64,000 nt of DNA from Bacillus thermotolerans. GTDB lineage: Bacteria > Bacillota > Bacilli > Bacillales > Domibacillaceae. This document shows, in pieces, positions 6,739 to 14,757 of this stretch. Both the position numbers and the translations under genes were made by a program. The notes below the pieces were generated by a model. That model ran no database searches. It was not told the DNA's origin and saw nothing but the letters and a program-made list of their open reading frames with translations. Each line of letters begins with the position of its first letter. Positions within the stretch are counted from its first letter, which is position 1. The stretch covers positions 1-64,000 of the forward strand of contig NZ_JWJE02000013.1 in NCBI RefSeq assembly GCF_000812025.2, written 5' to 3'.

Positions 6739-8115
6739 TTACTTAGTCTTACCAATATCCTTCAAATAATACTTGTCTGATCGGAAAAACTCATTCTTTA
6801 ATTCCTTTACTTTATTGCTAAGCAAAAGAATAGCAATAATATTCGGCAGCAGGATGGCCGCGAGTGTTAGATCCAGGAAGGACCAAATGGTTTGGGCAGC
6901 ACCAACAGCACCAAGAATGATGGCCACTAAATATACAACCTTCACTGCCTGAGCAATTTTCCAATTAAAGAGAAATTCTGCTTGTTTAGCACCGTAAAAG
7001 ATAATGACGATAATCGTAGATAAAACGAAGAAAATCAGCGAAACCGTTACTAATAAGCTGCCGAACGTACCGAGACTTTCTTCAAAGGCAACCGTTGTCA
7101 AAGCAGAAGAGTTATCAAGCGCCCCTTCCGCCGTCCATACGCCGGTAGATAGAATAACAAACGCTGTTGCCGTACAAACGACTAATGTATCTACAACAAT
7201 CCCGATCACCGACCAGAACCCCTGACGGACAGGATGATCTGTTTGCGCTGCCGCATGAGCCATAGGGGCTGTACCAAGACCTGCCTCATTGGAATATAGT
7301 CCTCTAGCAAATCCCCAGCGAATGGTTTCTGCAATAGCCGCTCCTGCAAATCCCCCAACAGCTGACATCGGCTGAAAAGCGTGACCAAAAATTAGCGCAA
7401 ACACACCGGGTACTTGATCAATATTCATGATAACAACAATGAGCGCTCCGCCTACATAGATAGCTGCCATAAACGGTACGAATAGCTCAGTGACCTGCCC
7501 AATTCTCTTAATGCCGCCAAACACCACTAATGCAGCAATAGCAGCAATGATAATTCCGGTATAAAGACCATCAATGTTAAAGGATTGTTGGACAGTGGAA
7601 GCCACTGAATTTCCTTGCACCATAATACTAGGAATAAGTTCGATCATTAAAGCGAAGGAAAACCAAACACCAAGCCACTTCATATTCAGCCCTTTCGTCA
7701 TGTAATACATCGGGCCGCCAACATACTCACCTTTCTCATTTTGTTCACGGTAATGAACCGCCAATACACTTTCGGAAAACTTCAGAGCCATTCCAATTAA
7801 AGCAATGACCCACATCCAAAAGACCGCACCCGGACCGCCGAACATAATCGCTGCCGGCACACCGACTATGTTCGCCGCCCCGATTGTAGACGATAAAGCA
7901 GAGGTTAATGCCTGCAAAGGGGTAACCGTTCCCTCTCCCTTTGGCTTCTTAAAAATACTCCCAAATGTTTGCTGGAAAATATAAACTGGGTACCTAAATT
8001 GAAAGAACCCTAATTTAAATGTCATGTATACCCCAGAAATGACCAGTAATGCGATGATCGGAATTCCCCATAACCAGGCGGAAAACCTTTCTACTCCCTC
8101 TATAAAATTCTCCAA
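6739..8115 (-). CDS. AlsT-family sodium:alanine/glycine symporter (second copy)
   Basis: A 458-residue AGCS-family Na+/amino-acid symporter. STIGAANIVGVPAAIMFGGPGA and RGLYSNEAGLGTAPMAHAAA are the family signatures; about eleven membrane helices are seen. It diverges clearly from the paralogue at 2052-3407 (for example GAANIVG against GTGNIVG), suggesting a different substrate preference rather than recent duplication. The start is an ATG with AGGAGGAAATTTC upstream. No clear terminator is seen before yfkM's promoter. Confidence 0.9.
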   Translation of the reverse strand: MENFIEGVERFSAWLWGIPIIALLVISGVYMTFKLGFFQFRYPVYIFQQTFGSIFKKPKGEGTVTPLQALTSALSSTIGAANIVGVPAAIMFGGPGAVFWMWVIALIGMALKFSESVLAVHYREQNEKGEYVGGPMYYMTKGLNMKWLGVWFSFALMIELIPSIMVQGNSVASTVQQSFNIDGLYTGIIIAAIAALVVFGGIKRIGQVTELFVPFMAAIYVGGALIVVIMNIDQVPGVFALIFGHAFQPMSAVGGFAGAAIAETIRWGFARGLYSNEAGLGTAPMAHAAAQTDHPVRQGFWSVIGIVVDTLVVCTATAFVILSTGVWTAEGALDNSSALTTVAFEESLGTFGSLLVTVSLIFFVLSTIIVIIFYGAKQAEFLFNWKIAQAVKVVYLVAIILGAVGAAQTIWSFLDLTLAAILLPNIIAILLLSNKVKELKNEFFRSDKYYLKDIGKTK

Positions 8116-8275
8116 GAAATTTCCTCCTCTTTGCTTATACGCTTACTTATTAGACAGATATGTAATCAAATAGCTCTCCCCTTCTATGTATGCCTTTTAT
8201 TCAAGCCCTCGTGTGTGCAGGACAGAAAGGTTCTTTATGAAGTTCCCCCCTTCACTGCTATTTAAACATAAAAAC

Positions 8276-8306
8276 GAAAAAAACCGAACCATCTATGATG
8301 GTTCGG
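8276..8306 (-). terminator. Terminator of motAB overlapping the motB stop
   Basis: CCGAACCATC / GATGGTTCGG with a 3-nt loop, followed on the minus strand by a T tract. The motB stop codon lies inside the hairpin. Confidence 0.8.
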
Positions 8307-9084
8307 CTATTGAAGCAGGTGTGTGCAAGCTGTTCTCCTCTGTTCCTTGCGGCAATACTAAAATTTCAACGCGACGATTTTTCGATCGTCCCTCTGCAGT
8401 CTCATTGGAAGCAATTGGCTGATACTCCCCGTAGCCTTTGGCACTAAATAGTCGAGGGTCTAATTTTTTATTTTCCAATACTACTTTCATAAAGTTGACC
8501 GCTCTCATAGCACTCAACTCCCAGTTCGAATCAAACTCCTGTGTCTTGATGGGCACATTATCCGTGTGGCCGCTAATGACGACTGCCCGAGGCACTTCCA
8601 TCTCTAACAGCCGAGAGATCTCCCTTGCTGCCTGCTCATCTTCTTTTCTAATTTCAGATATACCAGAATCGAACAATACATTATCATGGATGCGCAGAAG
8701 GAGCCCTTCTCCGCTAAGTACAGTCTCCACTTTATCCTGAAGATGATTTTCTTGAATGTAGTCTTGCATCTTTCCGTGTATCTCTGTTAGTTCCTCTTTC
8801 TCTTCCTTCTCCAGAACAGCCATTTCACTCCTCGGCATGCTGCTCTCCATCTCAGCTGTAGATGGAACGATCTCAGGCTGCTCCATGACGCCACTGCCTC
8901 CTTCAAACGTTGTGAAGGCACTGTTGAACACTTGGGAGACCACCTGGAACTTCTGTGCATCAATGGAGCTTGCGGCAAACAAGACAATAAACAGTGCCAG
9001 CAGTAACGTCAGCAAATCTGAGTAAGGAAGCAGCCAGGATTCATCAATGTGATCGTTATCTTGCTTCTTCCTCCGTTTAGCCAT
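8293..9084 (-). CDS. motB: Flagellar motor stator protein MotB
   Basis: A 263-residue stator subunit. A short cytoplasmic charged tail is followed by the single membrane helix with the ion-binding aspartate (ESWLLPYSDLLTLLLALFIV). A linker and a C-terminal OmpA-like peptidoglycan-binding domain follow (residues about 115-250, with ISGHTDNVP, NWELSAMRAVNF and EGRSKNRRVEIL). The gene overlaps motA by 8 bases. The residue four before the aspartate is Leu, as in Na+-type MotS, where B. subtilis MotB has Val; overall the sequence is MotB-like. The stop codon lies inside the terminator hairpin. Confidence 0.93.
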   Translation of the reverse strand: MAKRRKKQDNDHIDESWLLPYSDLLTLLLALFIVLFAASSIDAQKFQVVSQVFNSAFTTFEGGSGVMEQPEIVPSTAEMESSMPRSEMAVLEKEEKEELTEIHGKMQDYIQENHLQDKVETVLSGEGLLLRIHDNVLFDSGISEIRKEDEQAAREISRLLEMEVPRAVVISGHTDNVPIKTQEFDSNWELSAMRAVNFMKVVLENKKLDPRLFSAKGYGEYQPIASNETAEGRSKNRRVEILVLPQGTEENSLHTPASIAEPS

Positions 9085-9871
9085 TCAACTCGCCGCTTTC
9101 CTGTTGAAGTAATTGTCTCTTCTCTTCTGCAGGCAGATAAGAAGATAGCTTTTGCTCTAATATACGTGGAGACTCTCCCTCTAAAATCGATAGTACACCT
9201 TCGATCATCATCTCCTTCACTCGTACCTCTGTCGTAGACTTTCTTTTTAGCTTATTAGCGAACGGGTGCCACAGCACGTACCCCGTGAAGATACCGAGCA
9301 GCGTCGCAACGAAGGCAGCAGAAACCGCCTTACCGAGCGCCTCCGTATTGCTCATATCACCAAGAGCTGCGATCAGCCCGACAACTGCCCCCAATACTCC
9401 TAGTGTTGGAGCGTAGGTTCCTGCCTGCGAGAAGATGCTCGCACCTGTTTTATGCCGCTCTTCCATTGCTTCCAGCTCTTCATTCATGACATCTCTTATA
9501 TAATCGGCATTTTGACCATCTACTGCTAGACTTAGGCCATTTCGCAAGAAAGGATCGTCTACTTCATCAATTTCCGCTTCGAGCGCTAATAGGCCCTCTT
9601 TTCTGGCAAGGTCCGCCCAAGTTGAAAACTGACGAATCACCTCTTGAGGTGTCGATATATCCTGCTCTTTAAAGATAATTCCAAACAGCTTCGGCAGCTT
9701 TTTCAATTCACTTGAAGGAAAGGCAATCGTAATCGCTGCTATTGTGCCAAGTAAAATAATCAGCAGGGCCGCCGGGTTCACTAGAACCAGCGGACTTACT
9801 CCTTTAAATACCATTCCCATTCCGACAGCTGCCAGACCGAGAATAATCCCTATAATCGAACTTTTATCCAT
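9077..9871 (-). CDS. motA: Flagellar motor stator protein MotA
   Basis: A 264-residue four-helix membrane protein that, with MotB, forms the torque-generating ion channel. Helices are visible at about residues 4-20, 30-50, 145-170 and 178-200, with the MotA motif TYAPTLGVLGAVVGLIAALG and a large cytoplasmic loop containing the charged stretch that contacts FliG. The ATG at 9871 (MDKSSIIG) is preferred to the one 6 bases upstream because GGGTGG then has proper spacing and the B. subtilis protein begins the same way. A sigma-D promoter lies at 9908-9934. Confidence 0.93.
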   Translation of the reverse strand: MDKSSIIGIILGLAAVGMGMVFKGVSPLVLVNPAALLIILLGTIAAITIAFPSSELKKLPKLFGIIFKEQDISTPQEVIRQFSTWADLARKEGLLALEAEIDEVDDPFLRNGLSLAVDGQNADYIRDVMNEELEAMEERHKTGASIFSQAGTYAPTLGVLGAVVGLIAALGDMSNTEALGKAVSAAFVATLLGIFTGYVLWHPFANKLKRKSTTEVRVKEMMIEGVLSILEGESPRILEQKLSSYLPAEEKRQLLQQESGELNG

Positions 9872-9907
9872 GCTCATCCACCCTACATGTTGATTTCTGT
9901 ATTGTTA

Positions 9908-9934
9908 ATATCGACAAGCAAGAAGGATGTTTTA
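9908..9934 (-). promoter_or_regulatory. Sigma-D (motility) promoter of motAB
   Basis: On the minus strand TAAA, exactly 15 bases, GTCGATAT; the consensus is TAAA-N15-GCCGATAT, so only one base differs. This places motAB in the flagellar late-gene class. Confidence 0.8.
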
Positions 9935-9975
9935 ATCATTTCTCCCTCGTTCCTCACAAAACTGTCATATTTAAA

Positions 9976-10017
9976 GCAAAAAAGCAGCCTTCTCTAATCA
10001 GAAGACTGCTTTCTTTT
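9976..10017. terminator. Terminator of hmp
   Basis: AGCAGCCTTCT / AGAAGACTGCT with a 6-nt loop and T-rich tails on both strands, after the minus-strand hmp stop. Confidence 0.7.
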
Positions 10018-10035
10018 TCAGCTGACTATTTGTGA

Positions 10036-11244
10036 TTACTGTGCTTGCTCAAGCGCCATGGAAGGTCCGAAGAATTCAAATTTAATGCGATCTTCTGGAA
10101 TACCATTCTTACCTAGGTGGCCAATGACAGCTCCCATGAATGGAACAGGTCCGCATACATAGCAAGTGCTGTTTGCAGGGATGACTTTCTTCAGGAACTC
10201 AGCATCAATGTGGCCCTCGACATCGCAAACTGTTTCATTATTAGATTTCTCACCATAAGCAATATAAGAACGCGCATTTTCCAGTTCATCCACAAGCTGC
10301 TTTGTATGCTCTTTAAATGCATGGGCTTCTTCGTTACGGGCAGCATGAATGAAAATGATCTCCCGCTTGCTGTTGTTTGCTGCCAATGTTTCCAGCATGC
10401 TCATCATCGGTGTAATGCCTACACCACCACTAATTAACGCAACCGGTGTATCTTCTTCCAGATTTAAATGGAAGTCACCCGCTGGTGCACTTAGCTTCAC
10501 CGTATGCCCCTTCTCAACATGGTCATGCAGGTAGTTAGATGCTTTTCCTTCGGGTGTATGATCAGCTTCACGCTTAACAGAAATACGGTAGTAATCTTCA
10601 TTTGGCGCAGCAGACAAGCTGTACTGGCGATTCACAATATACTTATCACCAGGAATCTGAAGCTGAATGGTAATGTATTGACCTGGTAAATAAGAAGGAA
10701 GTGCTGCCTCATCCTTTGGCCGCAGATAGAAGGAAGTAATCAATGAACTTTCCTTTACTTTGTCAATTACTTCGAATTCCTTAAAGTCACTCCAGCCGCC
10801 CTCTTGCTCTTTTGCCTGCTGGTACATTTCTTTTTCTGTATCAATAAATACTTGGGCGATTACTCCATATGCTTCTCCCCAGGCATTGATGATATCGTCC
10901 GTTGCCGCATCTCCGAGTACGTCTTTAATTGCCTTTAATAAGTACTCTCCCACGATCGGATAATGCTCCGGCTTAACCCCTAGGCTGCGGTGCTTATGAG
11001 CAATCTGCTTCACAGCTGGTACAAGCACTTCCAGCTGATCAATATATTTTCCTGCGGCATAGACAGTATTCGCTAACGCTGTTTGCTGACGTCCTTTTTC
11101 CTGATTGGCATGGTTAAAAATGTTGAGTAATTCAGGGTGTGCCTCAAACATTATGCGATAAAAGTGTGTCGTAATGTCCTTTCCGTGTTTCTCAAGCACA
11201 GGCACTGTAGATTTAACAATATCAATTGTTTGTTGGGATAGCAT
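10036..11244 (-). CDS. hmp: Flavohaemoprotein (nitric oxide dioxygenase)
   Basis: A 402-residue enzyme converting NO and O2 to nitrate using NAD(P)H. The globin domain spans residues 1-140, with the proximal His in KHRSLGVKPEHYPIVG. An FAD domain with RQYSLSAAP (about 205-215) and an NAD-binding domain with SGGVGITPMMSML and CYVCGPVPFM follow. The start is ATG 11244 (MLSQQTIDIV) after AGGAGGG; eleven extra upstream codons lack an RBS. It is divergent from nsrR, with two NsrR-like boxes and a third palindrome between them. This arrangement indicates NO-induced derepression. Confidence 0.96.
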   Translation of the reverse strand: MLSQQTIDIVKSTVPVLEKHGKDITTHFYRIMFEAHPELLNIFNHANQEKGRQQTALANTVYAAGKYIDQLEVLVPAVKQIAHKHRSLGVKPEHYPIVGEYLLKAIKDVLGDAATDDIINAWGEAYGVIAQVFIDTEKEMYQQAKEQEGGWSDFKEFEVIDKVKESSLITSFYLRPKDEAALPSYLPGQYITIQLQIPGDKYIVNRQYSLSAAPNEDYYRISVKREADHTPEGKASNYLHDHVEKGHTVKLSAPAGDFHLNLEEDTPVALISGGVGITPMMSMLETLAANNSKREIIFIHAARNEEAHAFKEHTKQLVDELENARSYIAYGEKSNNETVCDVEGHIDAEFLKKVIPANSTCYVCGPVPFMGAVIGHLGKNGIPEDRIKFEFFGPSMALEQAQ

Positions 11245-11288
11245 ATGAAACCCTCCTAATAATAAATGTTTTTTCAAGGTTCTTTCTC

Positions 11289-11307
11289 TTATATGTTAAA
11301 CATATAA
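11289..11307. promoter_or_regulatory. Perfect AT-rich palindrome upstream of hmp
   Basis: TTATATGTT-A-AACATATAA has 9-bp perfect arms, 45-63 bases before the hmp start. It could be a further operator (a second NsrR class, or ResD) or a promoter element; its role is not known. Confidence 0.5.
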
Positions 11308-11326
11308 AACTTACTTAAACCTTTAA

Positions 11327-11349
11327 AAAATTGATTTTAAATACATCTT
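11327..11349. promoter_or_regulatory. NsrR-like operator 1
   Basis: It matches the palindrome AAGATGTATTTTAAATACATCTT (written from memory of NsrR sites) at 20 of 23 positions; the right half is perfect. Confidence 0.65.
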
Positions 11350-11359
11350 TTATTTTTTA

Positions 11360-11382
11360 AAGATGTATTTTTAATACACCTT
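11360..11382. promoter_or_regulatory. NsrR-like operator 2
   Basis: It matches the same 23-base palindrome at 21 positions; the left half is perfect. Together with operator 1 it also forms a perfect 12-bp inverted repeat (AAATACATCTTT / AAAGATGTATTT). Confidence 0.65.
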
Positions 11383-11449
11383 ATTTATACTCCGATTTCA
11401 CCAAATAAGCAATCCGTTTTCAGATAGTTTAATAAAATGTTCACAATCT

Positions 11450-11478
11450 TTGATTATGGAGATGTTCCTCTATATAAT
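11450..11478 (+). promoter_or_regulatory. Sigma-A promoter of nsrR
   Basis: TTGATT, 17 bases, TATAAT, about 32 bases before the nsrR start. Confidence 0.65.
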
Positions 11479-11509
11479 AGAACTAAGAAAACAATAGTGG
11501 TGAATAAAA

Positions 11510-11962
11510 ATGAGATTAACTTTATATACAGATTACTCGCTGCGCGTACTAATTTACTTAGCGGCCAAGCGGCAGGGTGAACTATCCACCATAAAGGAAA
11601 TTGCCGAGGCCTACCAGATTTCCAAGAACCACTTAATGAAGGTGATCCATGAACTTGGCAAGCTTGGGATTATCGAAACGATTCGCGGGCGAAATGGCGG
11701 TATCCGGTTAGCCAAGCCTCCAGAAGAGATTAATATCGGCAAGGTGGTCCGCCAAACGGAGGATGATTTTCACCTGGTAGAATGCTTTAATCTTGATACG
11801 AATAAATGCGTCATTGCTCCTGAATGCGGGCTAAGACATGTCCTCTTCCAAGCGCTTCAAGCGTACTTAAAGGTATTGGATCAATACACATTGAAGGATT
11901 TAACCGGCAACCGTGATATGCTGCGCAGTTTATTTTTAAATCAACCTGAAGAGGATTCGTAA
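11510..11962 (+). CDS. nsrR: Rrf2-family NO-sensing repressor NsrR
   Basis: A 150-residue Rrf2 regulator. The N-terminal winged helix (MRLTLYTDYSLRVLIYLA, then EIAEAYQISKNHLMKVIHEL) is followed by the three cluster cysteines in the pattern ECFN..NKCVIAPEC (residues about 92-107), as in [4Fe-4S] NsrR. NO destroys the cluster and relieves repression. It is divergent from hmp with NsrR-like boxes in between, which supports the specific name over other Rrf2 proteins. The RBS (GGTG at 8 bases) is weak, in keeping with a low-abundance repressor. Confidence 0.92.
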   Translation: MRLTLYTDYSLRVLIYLAAKRQGELSTIKEIAEAYQISKNHLMKVIHELGKLGIIETIRGRNGGIRLAKPPEEINIGKVVRQTEDDFHLVECFNLDTNKCVIAPECGLRHVLFQALQAYLKVLDQYTLKDLTGNRDMLRSLFLNQPEEDS

Positions 11963-11996
11963 CTCTCCCGGTTTTCATCGTTATATCCTTCTTCAT

Positions 11997-12029
11997 ATAA
12001 AAAAGCCCCCGAATTCGGAGGCTTTTTTA
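11997..12029. terminator. Bidirectional terminator between nsrR and the oxidase-like gene
   Basis: AAGCCCCCGAA / TTCGGAGGCTT (one mismatch) with A and T tracts on both sides, between convergent genes. Confidence 0.8.
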
Positions 12030-12422
12030 TTTTTGCTGATCCTTTCCATATTTAAAAGAAACAAAGACAAAAAGCAGAAAGCTGACTAGCAAAACGGTGC
12101 CGCCTACAATATAAAAGACGGTTGTAAAGGTTTCGGAAAGCCCCAACGGCTTCATATTATACAGCCACATTCCCGAAGTCAGCCCCACCGTGCCAATAAT
12201 CGCGCTCCATACGTGGGCATCCGCCAGCTTAGACGCCTTTGGGACATCATAGACGCGATAGAACATTGCAAAAGCAAACAAACTAAGCCACCCAACAACT
12301 AAAATATGCGCATGAACAGGTCGAAACGCATAAGAACCGGCTCCGGCCATATGGGAACCGAGCATAGCCCCGATAAACCCAAAAATGGCAGCAAACCGAA
12401 CGAGCAACACATGATAAGACAT
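12027..12422 (-). CDS. Small haem-copper-oxidase-subunit-I-like membrane protein
   Basis: 131 residues with four hydrophobic helices. The second helix begins PVHAHILVVGWLSLFAFAMFY, resembling the His-containing helix of haem-copper oxidase/NO reductase subunit I, but the protein is far too short to be a full catalytic subunit. Similar stand-alone proteins are often named cytochrome-c oxidase in Bacillus genomes. Haem binding is possible but unproven. The start is ATG 12422 (MSYHVLL) after GGGGAAA; eight upstream codons lack an RBS. Its position next to nsrR/hmp hints at a role in NO or respiration; this is inference. Confidence 0.65.
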   Translation of the reverse strand: MSYHVLLVRFAAIFGFIGAMLGSHMAGAGSYAFRPVHAHILVVGWLSLFAFAMFYRVYDVPKASKLADAHVWSAIIGTVGLTSGMWLYNMKPLGLSETFTTVFYIVGGTVLLVSFLLFVFVSFKYGKDQQK

Positions 12423-12602
12423 AGATGTTTCCCCTCTCCCCGGCACTTTTCATCGCTTAAATTATAGCGAACCTCTCCAGGGAAGAAAACACTCCGGCTG
12501 TCGAAAAGAAAACGTTCACTTTTCCGTCATATAATTTTGTGCTTCTCCTTATTCTTGATACAATACATTTATTCATAATTTTGAATAAAAAGGAGATCGC
12601 AT

Positions 12603-13841
12603 ATGGAAAACTTTAAACAAATGCTTGAGAAGTACGCAGACTTAGCCGTAAAGGTGGGCGTAAACATCCAAAAGGGTCAAACGCTGGTCATTAACACTTC
12701 TATTGATTCTGTAGATCTTGTCCGATTAGTCGTCAAGAAAGCTTACGAGTCCGGTGCTAAAAATGTCGTCGTGAACTGGGATGACGACCAAGTATCACGG
12801 TTGAAGTATGACCTGGCTCCTGATGAAGCTTTTACAGAATTTCCAAAATGGCGCGCACAAATGCTTGAGGAGCTGGCCGAGCAAGGTGCCGCCTTTATGT
12901 CGATTATCTCCTCTAGCCCTGACTTGCTGAAGGGAGTTGACTCAGAAAGAATCGCCAACTTCCAGAAAGCTGCCGGTCAATCCCTGCAGAAGTACCGGCA
13001 ATATATTCAATCTGATAAAGTCAGCTGGACGGTCATTGCAGCCCCTTCTGAAGCCTGGGCTGCCAAAGTATTCCCAAGCGTTCCAAAAGAAGAGCAAGTG
13101 TCTGCCTTATGGGAAGCCATTTTCAAAGCGGTGCGTGTAGACACGGAAGATCCTGTCGAAGCTTGGAAAGCTCATGATAGAGAGCTTCACAAAAAGGTGG
13201 ATTACTTAAATGAGAAGAAATACCGCTCTCTTCACTATACCGCTCCTGGAACAGACTTAACCATTGACCTTCCTGAAGGACATCTCTGGGTAGGCGCGGG
13301 CAGCGTGAATGAAGAAGGTCACGCCTTCATGGCTAATATGCCGACTGAGGAAGTCTTTACTGTGCCATACAAGACAGGTGTAAACGGCTATGTGACCAGC
13401 ACAAAGCCGCTCAGCTACGGAGGAAACATCATTAATGACTTTAAGGTTACCTTTGAGGAAGGCCGCATTGTGGATGTACAGGCAAAAGAAGGTGAGGAAG
13501 TACTGAAAAAGCTAGTAGAAACAGATGAAGGCTCCCACTACTTAGGAGAGATTGCCCTTGTACCGCACCAATCACCTATCTCTCAGTCTGATATTTTGTT
13601 CTACAATACATTATTCGATGAAAATGCCTCTAATCACTTAGCCATCGGAAGCGCTTATGCCTTCTGTATTGAAGGCGGAAAGAGCATGGGTCAGGCGGAC
13701 CTGGAACGTCACGGCTTAAATACGAGCATCACCCATGTAGATTTCATGATCGGCTCTGATGAAATGGATATTGACGGTATTAGAGAAGATGGAGAAAGAG
13801 AGGCTATTTTCCGCAGCGGTAACTGGGCGGAAGGCATTTAA
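12603..13841 (+). CDS. ampS: Aminopeptidase T/S (M29 metallopeptidase)
   Basis: A 412-residue thermophilic-type M29 aminopeptidase that removes N-terminal residues from peptides using a dinuclear metal site. Family motifs are FNTLF-like FYNTLFDENASNHLAIGSAY (metal and catalytic Glu/His), PHQSPISQS and the C-terminal HVDFMIGSDEMDIDG. Length is as in the family (about 410). The ATG follows AAAGGAGATCGCAT. It stands alone between a candidate promoter (TTGTGC-N16-TACAAT near 12537-12564) and a strong terminator. Cytosolic: no signal peptide. Confidence 0.9.
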   Translation: MENFKQMLEKYADLAVKVGVNIQKGQTLVINTSIDSVDLVRLVVKKAYESGAKNVVVNWDDDQVSRLKYDLAPDEAFTEFPKWRAQMLEELAEQGAAFMSIISSSPDLLKGVDSERIANFQKAAGQSLQKYRQYIQSDKVSWTVIAAPSEAWAAKVFPSVPKEEQVSALWEAIFKAVRVDTEDPVEAWKAHDRELHKKVDYLNEKKYRSLHYTAPGTDLTIDLPEGHLWVGAGSVNEEGHAFMANMPTEEVFTVPYKTGVNGYVTSTKPLSYGGNIINDFKVTFEEGRIVDVQAKEGEEVLKKLVETDEGSHYLGEIALVPHQSPISQSDILFYNTLFDENASNHLAIGSAYAFCIEGGKSMGQADLERHGLNTSITHVDFMIGSDEMDIDGIREDGEREAIFRSGNWAEGI

Positions 13842-13907
13842 GTCTTTCATCAGAAAGAAGTTATCAAACGATGATATTCAAGTTTGGCGGCTGCAATAGC
13901 TGCGAAA

Positions 13908-13950
13908 GGACCAGACGCATTCAGGCTCCCTAATGCGTCTGGTCCTCATT
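13908..13950. terminator. Terminator of ampS
   Basis: GGACCAGACGCATT / AATGCGTCTGGTCC, a perfect 14-bp stem with a 10-nt loop, between convergent genes. Confidence 0.8.
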
Positions 13951-13965
13951 TATTTCTTCTTTATG

Positions 13966-14506
13966 CTACGTATCTTGATATTTTTCAAGCATTTGTCTTA
14001 AATACTCTTCAGACTTTCCTTTTGGAATACTGAGACTCTCCCAATGACAGCCTTTCAATTGCTTACCGATGTATACAATCTGCCCGACATGATACGCATA
14101 ATGTGCCATCTGCCTCTCAATCGTTTCTAATACCACATGCCTTTCTCCGCGGATGTATATATGTTTTAACAAATCCTCTTCACTTAAAGCAGTTAATGTA
14201 TCGAGAAGTACTCTCCACCCCTCGTCCCAAAGCCTCTTTAATTCTGCTTTTGACAATCGATCGTCTATGAATTCTGCATCCCGGTTTCTGTCATTCTTTT
14301 CCCCCGTCTGAATGCAAAAAGTCAGTCCATCTTGACACCATGTTCCCGCTTACATGCTTGACTAGTATAGCAACACTATTCGACTCGCTGTTATAAGACC
14401 AGTGTATTTCCTCTTCGGATAATTGATTGATCGTTTTATCCCCAAGACTTTTTACGCTTTTAAACCTTTCCATAACTGCCTTCAAGTATTCACTTCCGAT
14501 GCTCAC
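13966..14506 (-). pseudogene. DinB/DUF1572-type protein interrupted by a +1 frameshift
   Basis: Two adjacent minus-strand frames encode the two halves of one DinB-like four-helix protein. The first (14506 to 14291; MSIGSEYLKAVMERF...GNMVSRWTDFLHSDG) runs to a stop just after a run of five Gs. The second continues from there in the +1 frame (EKNDRNRDAEFIDDRLSKAE...QMAHYAYHVGQIVYIGKQLKG). Deleting one G from the run at 14301-14305 restores a single frame of about 178 residues, normal for the family. The GTG start at 14506 has GGAGGTGA upstream. DinB-like proteins bind a metal through histidines, and a His-rich helix is in the second half. Pseudogene, sequencing error and phase variation cannot be told apart here. 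Confidence 0.75.
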
Positions 14507-14663
14507 CAGTTCCTCACCTCCATAAAGTAAACACTCTCTAACTAGTTTGTTGCAGCTGTTTATTTGAACTTCCTGTATTAAGAATCGCTCAATGCCAAAC
14601 CAACCCTAATTTACATTTCCATATTAACCCTTTTCGTCCCTGTTTTTTAATAATTGTATAAAT

Positions 14664-14702
14664 AAAAAAGATAGTCAGTCCTCATATTAGACTGACTATC
14701 CT
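14664..14702 (-). terminator. Terminator of the LysR gene
   Basis: GATAGTCAGTC / GACTGACTATC with a 9-nt loop and a T tract on the minus strand, 55 bases after the LysR stop. Confidence 0.75.
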
Positions 14703-14757
14703 ATCAATAACCGTATTCAATTAATATCCCGGAAAGCTATGCCTCTGTAAAGAATTC

